This document shows positions 1 through 64,000 of a stretch of DNA of 64,000 nt, piece after piece; position 1 is the first letter of the stretch; every line of letters starts with the position of its first letter. A program made the position numbers and the translations under genes. Source of the stretch: Monoplex corrugatus. Its lineage: Eukaryota > Mollusca > Gastropoda > Littorinimorpha > Ranellidae. Location of the stretch: contig JAPXFY010000026.1 in the NCBI GenBank assembly GCA_030674185.1, positions 39,126,892-39,190,891 on the forward strand. The letters are read 5' to 3'. The notes under the pieces are model-generated. The model was not told where the DNA came from. It ran no database searches and saw only the letters and a program-made list of their open reading frames with translations.

Positions 1-186
1 TTTCCTTGACTTGATCACTCCGACAGATTTCAACTTAAATAGCTGTGAGTAACATTTGGAAAAAGTGCAGCTGCAAGTCATAGAATTACAATATCAGCTG
101 AAACCTAAGAGACTGTTGTTTCAGTGACATCAAAATCCCAAAAACATCCAAATTAGACTTAACAGCCGTTTTGTAAGATAGTGGAG

Positions 187-460
187 AAGAGTGGCAGAAT
201 GGTGCAGACGTTCGCCTGCCAAAAACTAAACTCGAGGGTCCAGGGTTCGCTCCCCATAGAGGCCTTGACTTTTCTACTCAGTTTGACTGGAAAAATCAAA
301 CTGAATGTCTAGTCCTTCATAGGTTTATGTGCTGGCTTAAGGCTTGTGCTGTGATCATTCTGGATCTTCTCCATCACATGGCACCTGTGACGTTAGTGCA
401 TATGAAATTCATTCCAAGTGTGGAGACGGTCATCTTGAGAAACTGAAACTGAAACTGTAA
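187..460 (+). mobile_element. tRNA-derived SINE (family A), internally shortened
   Basis: Starts GAAGAGTGGCAGAATGGTGC (A-box-like) and has GGGTTCGCTCCCC (B-box-like) about 50 bp on. It ends with the conserved tail TGATCATTCTGGATCTTCTC and repeated CTGAAA. Compared with copies at 10732 and 16291 it lacks most of the body. Confidence 0.85.
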
Positions 461-765
461 GACTGGGTTACATTTAAATAGAACAGTCCATCAGCTACTG
501 CTGAACGCACAGAGCAACTATGACGCACAACTGTTGCCACTGTACCTGTGCTGTCACCATACAATGAATGAAGCAGCATGTTAAGGAGCAGAGAATAAGT
601 TGTACATCACAATAATACAAGAATGCATACACGTACAGTTGCATTTTGGCCCTCCCTGGAGGGAAAAAAACAGAATGAGATATAAAAAGGATGACAATCA
701 AAATAATTTAAAAAGGAGGGAGGAAGCAAGAAACTAAAAAAAAAGGACAAGAAGAAAAGACATAC

Positions 766-59561
<58,796 letters not shown>

Positions 59562-59816
59562 CTGAAAGCCAAATGCAAACAATGCAACTTCTCTGACGAG
59601 TGTGATAGGTGAGTGGCAGGATGTCAGACTTCAAAGCAGAAGAATGAATTTGTTCATGCTTTGACAGTGCCTGGTGGATCAACACATGTGCAGACCCACT
59701 AGTTCTAAAACTCCCTTTGTGTCTTATGTGCACACAGATCATCAAAATCCCATTGCTTATACGTGCACACAGAGCATCAAATACGCACATTAAAGATCAT
59801 AAATATGTTGGCATTC

Positions 59817-60300
59817 AGTGGTACATCATCATCATCATCAGGTGCCCTGCTGCATGGCGTTGGCGACCATGGACTTCCAACCATCTCTATCTCTCGTTGC
59901 CCCCAGCATCTCCCCCACCCTCTTCATCCCCAGCCACTCTGCAAGTCCGTCCAGCATTTTCTCCCTGGGTCTAGCTGGTGCTCTCTTTCCCTCCAGCTTT
60001 CCCGTTGTGACAAGTTCCAAATCCCCCTTCCTCATAAAATGGCATATAAATGTTGCTTGTCTTTTCCTAATCTTCCTTATGAGTGATCTACTTATGTCTG
60101 CCTCCATCAAGACTGTCTCGTTTGTTTTCTTTGCTGTCCATGGAACTCTCAACAATCTTCTGAGAAACCACACAGTGTTACATAGAACACTAAAACGCTC
60201 AGCACGCATTCCCAGCAAAATATGCAGACTGTGCAGCAACAGAACACCTGCACAGTGTGGATGAAACAACATACATACATGCATCCAAGTAACCAACTTA
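59817..60300 (-). mobile_element. RTE-like LINE C-terminus with (ATC)n tail
   Basis: The minus-strand frame (60296-59838) reads FLRRLLRVPWTAKKTNETVL, RKRQATFICHFMRKGDLE, TGKLEGKRAPARPREKMLDG and LGATRDRDGWKSMVANAM. The PWTAxxTNExVL / GHxMR / GKxEGKRxRGRxR pattern is the C-terminal end of RTE/BovB-type and related LINEs. It ends at (GAT)n (59823-59838). Shares about 200 bp with 12850-13052. 5'-truncated. Confidence 0.85.
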
Positions 60301-60940
60301 AAATAACAAAAACAAAATGTAGCTCATATGGGCCTCTGAAACTGATGTTAGGCATTCACTGGACAAACAAGATCATTTACCAACAGCAACTGTGAATGAA
60401 ACATGTCTAAATTCGGCAGTACCTTCAATAGTGTAAATCTACAGAGGGTACACTGAGCCATCTACCAGAAATTATAGGATTTTCCAGTATAATTGTGTTT
60501 CAAAAAAATTAACAAATAAATAACAAAACAACATGAAACAAAACAAAAAACCAAGATGGTCAAGCCATTTTAACAATCTCCCTTTTTATACGAAATAGAC
60601 AATTCAGATTTTGTATTTACATTCACTACGACCTTCAAGAAGCATAACTGAAAAAAATCTGAGGTGAAGTAAAGTCTAAAGACGATGATAGGCGTCACAA
60701 CAGTGCAAACAGATTGTTATTATATTTCTAGAAATTCCCTAGTAAAAGTAAAAACAAATATGATGTTCATTCTCACTGTGTCGATATTAGGCTTTTTTTT
60801 TTTTTTTTTTGATCTGTGGGACTTTTACCTTGGTACATGCCATGACTATCAAACTTATGTATTCACGATCTACATCTCTGATCTAAATTTCACAAAGATC
60901 CATCGAGAAACAGCCGAGTATATCTTGCTAACATACTTTT
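60301..60940. other. Intron or upstream sequence, no gene recognised
   Basis: AT-rich with a poly-T run (60794-60811). No kinesin P-loop exon found. Confidence 0.5.
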
Positions 60941-61377
60941 GCACACATGCGCACGCACACACACACAAACACATACACACACACACACACCACACATACA
61001 TATATGCATACACACACACACACACGCCTCTCTGTGGTCAATATGAAATGATTCCACCTTTTTTTTTTTTTTTTTGGGGGGGGGGAGTAAATAAATGAGA
61101 TTCACACACACAAAATAAGGGTTAGGTGTGGACAGAGGGACAAATGATCACTGGACATATATTCTATAAAAAGATGTTCCACCCAGATGCTTGCCAACCC
61201 TTCTTTTCACTCTACACCTGATCAGAGAAAGACATCAACATTCACAAGTTTCACATGTACCGACATACGTAAGATGTGCTTACACACATACTTACAGTAC
61301 GGCTTGTGTTACACACAAAAACACACATCACCTTTTTCTGCCCACTTTAATTATACTGAGCACTGTCATCGACACAC

Positions 61378-61430
<53 letters not shown>
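60941..61430. repeat. (CA)n tracts and poly-T/poly-G runs
   Basis: CA tracts at 60950-61025 and 61375-61430, and a T17G11 run at 61061-61086. Confidence 0.9.
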
Positions 61431-61432
<2 letters not shown>

Positions 61433-62294
61433 TTTATTTAACCAATGAATCATTTTACAATTTCATCACAATTCTTTTCTGAATTTTAGTACAAGGTAAA
61501 ACATTTGATTGGACAAAGAACAGTTCTCGTTTATCATTTCTTTCTTTTGTACTGCACCTTTTTGTCCAGATATATATTGGGATATAAGCAACAGCAAGCC
61601 CGAAAAACAGCTTCTACACAATAACTTTTACCTCTAAAAAAAAAAAAGCATCACTGTCATTGCCAATGTGGGTATTTCTCTCTTGTTCTCTTTGTATATG
61701 TGTGCCAATAATTGTGAGTGCACATCTTGTGAGCATGCAAGCAAGCACAGTATGTGCATGTCATATGTGTGCATGCAAAACTCTTGGTTATAGTCTATCA
61801 CTCTCTGAGACATGTCGGGTGTAAAGGACATGAACAGAAATGTAAAAAGGTGTTACACCTGTAGGTGCTACTCTACCCCCACTCCATAATGCAGTACATT
61901 CACACCACTTAGGCCCTACAGCAATTCCATCCAGTGTTGAGTACACAACGACAACAGACAAACACTCCTTACAATCAACATTTCACGCACGAAAGGAGAA
62001 CACGTTCTACCATTTATCAACATTTCACACATAACTGCATCATACTCATAAAGGAGAGGGGAGTTCTGGCTCAACATGAATGCACAAGAACCTGTCAACC
62101 CAAAGGCCCATAAATGACGGCAAAACAACAAAATGCTGACAGAAATCAGCCTTCAATGAGCCACCGGGTTAATACAATCTCCAAACAACCGCCTACCCGT
62201 CCAGCCAGCAATGACTGATCAATCAAGCATGTTGTTTCATTTCTGCTGACCACTGAATAAGAACGTAATGGAGAACCTGCTCACAGGCCTTCTC
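61431..62294. other. No gene recognised
   Basis: AT-rich sequence without convincing exons. GTTCTACCATTTATCAACAT and GCACATTTCA-like text is partly self-similar (61975-62040: AATCAACATTTCACGCAC and TATCAACATTTCACACAT). Confidence 0.45.
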
Positions 62295-62594
62295 AACTTG
62301 ACCCTTTCACTCCTTCACCCTATCCACCAGCTGCAAAATTTAACCCTTTGACTCCTGCACCCTCTTCATCTGCATCCTCCACTGTCAGCCATGCAAGCAA
62401 AGCAAAAACTTAACTCTCTGAAAACCCTTAAGTCCCTCACCCTATCCACCAGCTTTTTGCAGAAAGCTAGTGGATAGGGTGAGGGAAAGGGTTAAGTTTT
62501 TGCAGTTGGTGGATAGGGTGCGGGAGTCAAAGGGTTAACCCTTTTCTTCCCTCATCCTAAGCTGATGGACAGGATGAAGGAGTGAAAAGGTTAA
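62295..62594. repeat. TTAA-palindrome family, largest cluster
   Basis: Several units in a row: TTGACCCTTTCACTCCTTCA, TTAACCCTTTGACTCCTGCA, GGATAGGGTGCGGGAGTCAA then AGGGTTAA, and AACCCTTTTCTTCCCTCATC ... GGAGTGAAAAGGTTAA. Suggests repeated insertion of the element into itself. Confidence 0.8.
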
Positions 62595-63305
62595 CCAACC
62601 CAAGGGGGGGGGGGGGGGGTGTATATCCTGGGTCCATTCAGCCATTACTAACACAGTTCCAGGTGGCTGGAGGTCAAATAGCCTGTCACTTCACAATAAC
62701 ACTGAGCTGGATCACCTTTAAGAACTAAGCACAATGTTGACTCTGAAAGTCTGAGATGAAAACACAGCAACTTATAGCCACTACTGAAAATAAGAAAATG
62801 GGCCTCACAGATCCAATGGCTGATGTTAACAACATTTTTCCTTTGCAAAGAAGGTTCTTTTCTTTCATTATCGAAGAATTATACAACAGTATTTCAGTTG
62901 ATACACCAGTCATGCAAGATCATACACAAAATGTATTATGACAATGAACAGTAATCTCTACAGTTCTCAAATACTACATTTCAGTATACTGTCCACACAG
63001 AAATTTAAATGTTTCCCCCCCACCCACCACCCACCTATATCAAACCGTTACAAGTTTTACCACAAGCAGCAATAGTCAGATAGTTTTCGAATAAAAAATG
63101 ATCTTTTTCTTTCCTGACATATTTGAAATCAAAGGGATTAATTCATTAACAATCTATTGCAGAATTACAAAAATTTACGTATGCCATGTAACATCTTAAA
63201 ATCCGACACCAACAGTTTACAAAAATAAACAAATCAGTTTGTGTTATTGACAACTTAGTTAATTCTAGAAAAATAGCCCAAAAACTCAATACACTTTGTA
63301 ACAGG

Positions 63306-63307
<2 letters not shown>
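62595..63307. other. No gene recognised
   Basis: Contains a poly-G run (62605-62619). No exon in phase with the kinesin gene seen on the minus strand. Confidence 0.45.
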
Positions 63308-63384
<77 letters not shown>

Positions 63385-63407
63385 CTCTCTCTCTCTCTCT
63401 CTCTCTG
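63308..63407. repeat. (CA)n/(CT)n microsatellite
   Basis: About 75 bp of CA followed by 25 bp of CT. Confidence 0.96.
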
Positions 63408-63786
63408 CAAACTCATTCTGAATATGCCATACTGAAAACTAAAAAGAATGAATCAAATTATAAACACTCGCACAACAAATACAACAAACCTGCACCTGCC
63501 TATCTTTTCTGATTTTCTGACAGTTTCAGACATGTAATGATGTATACATATATTGTAACTCATATTTCTAAAATCAACTAGTTAAAAAAGACATACCAGT
63601 CAAAGTGACAATGATCCCTCTCCTTCTTTACCTTGAAACTTCAAATCAATAATGACACTACAGTGACTCAAAATTTATTATATTATTATTATGCATTCAT
63701 GCATACAGGTGCGTGTACCAGTATGCCTGTCAACATGTTCTTACTGATTTAGGTCAGGACAATAGTTTACACAGTTAAGGTCAAAG

Positions 63787-63915
63787 TCAGTCGAATACTT
63801 TTGTCATGCATCGATAGTTGTGGTAGTAATCATAAATCAGTATGCTTTCAATGTCAGTCAAATACTTTGTCATGGATCGATAATTGCGGTAGTAATCATA
63901 AATCGGTATGCTGTT
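63787..63915. repeat. 66-bp direct tandem duplication
   Basis: GTCAGTCGAATACTTTTGTC through GTAGTAATCATAAATC occurs twice (63787 and 63853) with a handful of differences. Confidence 0.9.
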
Positions 63916-64000
63916 GTTAAATTCAAAGGTGAAGACTGTCCCATAACCCTGAGGTTACACTCGCAGGACTGTGAGGTGGTAGAGACCTCAATTTTTCTCA

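Noticed and set aside
35..42. Possible terminal exon of the kinesin gene
   Set aside because: CTCACAG followed by CTATTTAA would add two codons and a stop in the right phase, but the acceptor is weak and such a short ending cannot be told from chance.
187..260. Possible true tRNA gene
   Set aside because: A- and B-box-like motifs are present but no cloverleaf can be drawn with paired acceptor and anticodon stems, and the same head recurs with a long shared body: a SINE.

Overview
This is eukaryotic, intron-rich, AT-leaning DNA from an invertebrate animal, most likely a mollusc and possibly a marine gastropod. That assignment is inference from the style of the repeats (tRNA-derived SINEs, a DIRS-type YR retrotransposon, L2/CR1-like and RTE-like LINEs, very abundant (CA)n arrays and long minisatellites) and from the divergence of the one host gene. 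No marker fixes the species.

Almost the whole window is one host gene on the minus strand. I could assemble 26 phase-compatible coding exons between 59561 and 766, about 3.2 kb of coding sequence in about 59 kb. They encode, in order, the second part of a kinesin motor domain (SSRSH switch I, DLAGSE switch II, the [13 protein letters not shown] and [10 protein letters not shown] segments), a forkhead-associated (FHA) domain, a coiled-coil region, an acidic linker and a helical C-terminal tail. This order and several motifs match the kinesin-3-type mitotic motor KIF14. The N-terminus and the P-loop exon lie beyond 64000, and the last exon is not seen with confidence, so the gene is open at both ends. 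Every intron is GT-AG except intron 6, which carries the hallmarks of a U12-type AT-AC intron.

The introns are packed with repeats. From left to right they hold: a tRNA-SINE (187-460); a 44-bp minisatellite split by an L2/CR1-like LINE (1514-4480); dispersed repeats and more SINEs (6.2-16.9 kb); an internally deleted piggyBac remnant (13550-15056); TTAA-flanked MITE-like elements; a second L2/CR1-like LINE (26091-28240); a 6.9-kb satellite (28574-35449) that has captured four extra copies of exon 12; a 3-kb 31-bp minisatellite beside exon 9; a nearly complete but frameshifted DIRS-type YR retrotransposon (51465-54872); and RTE-like LINE 3' ends.

A recurrent short palindromic element, beginning TTAACCCTTTGACTCC and ending with its complement, appears about ten times and looks like a TTAA-targeting MITE family. 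The most notable observations are the AT-AC intron, the exon-12 copies inside a satellite, the TTAA palindrome family and the DIRS element.
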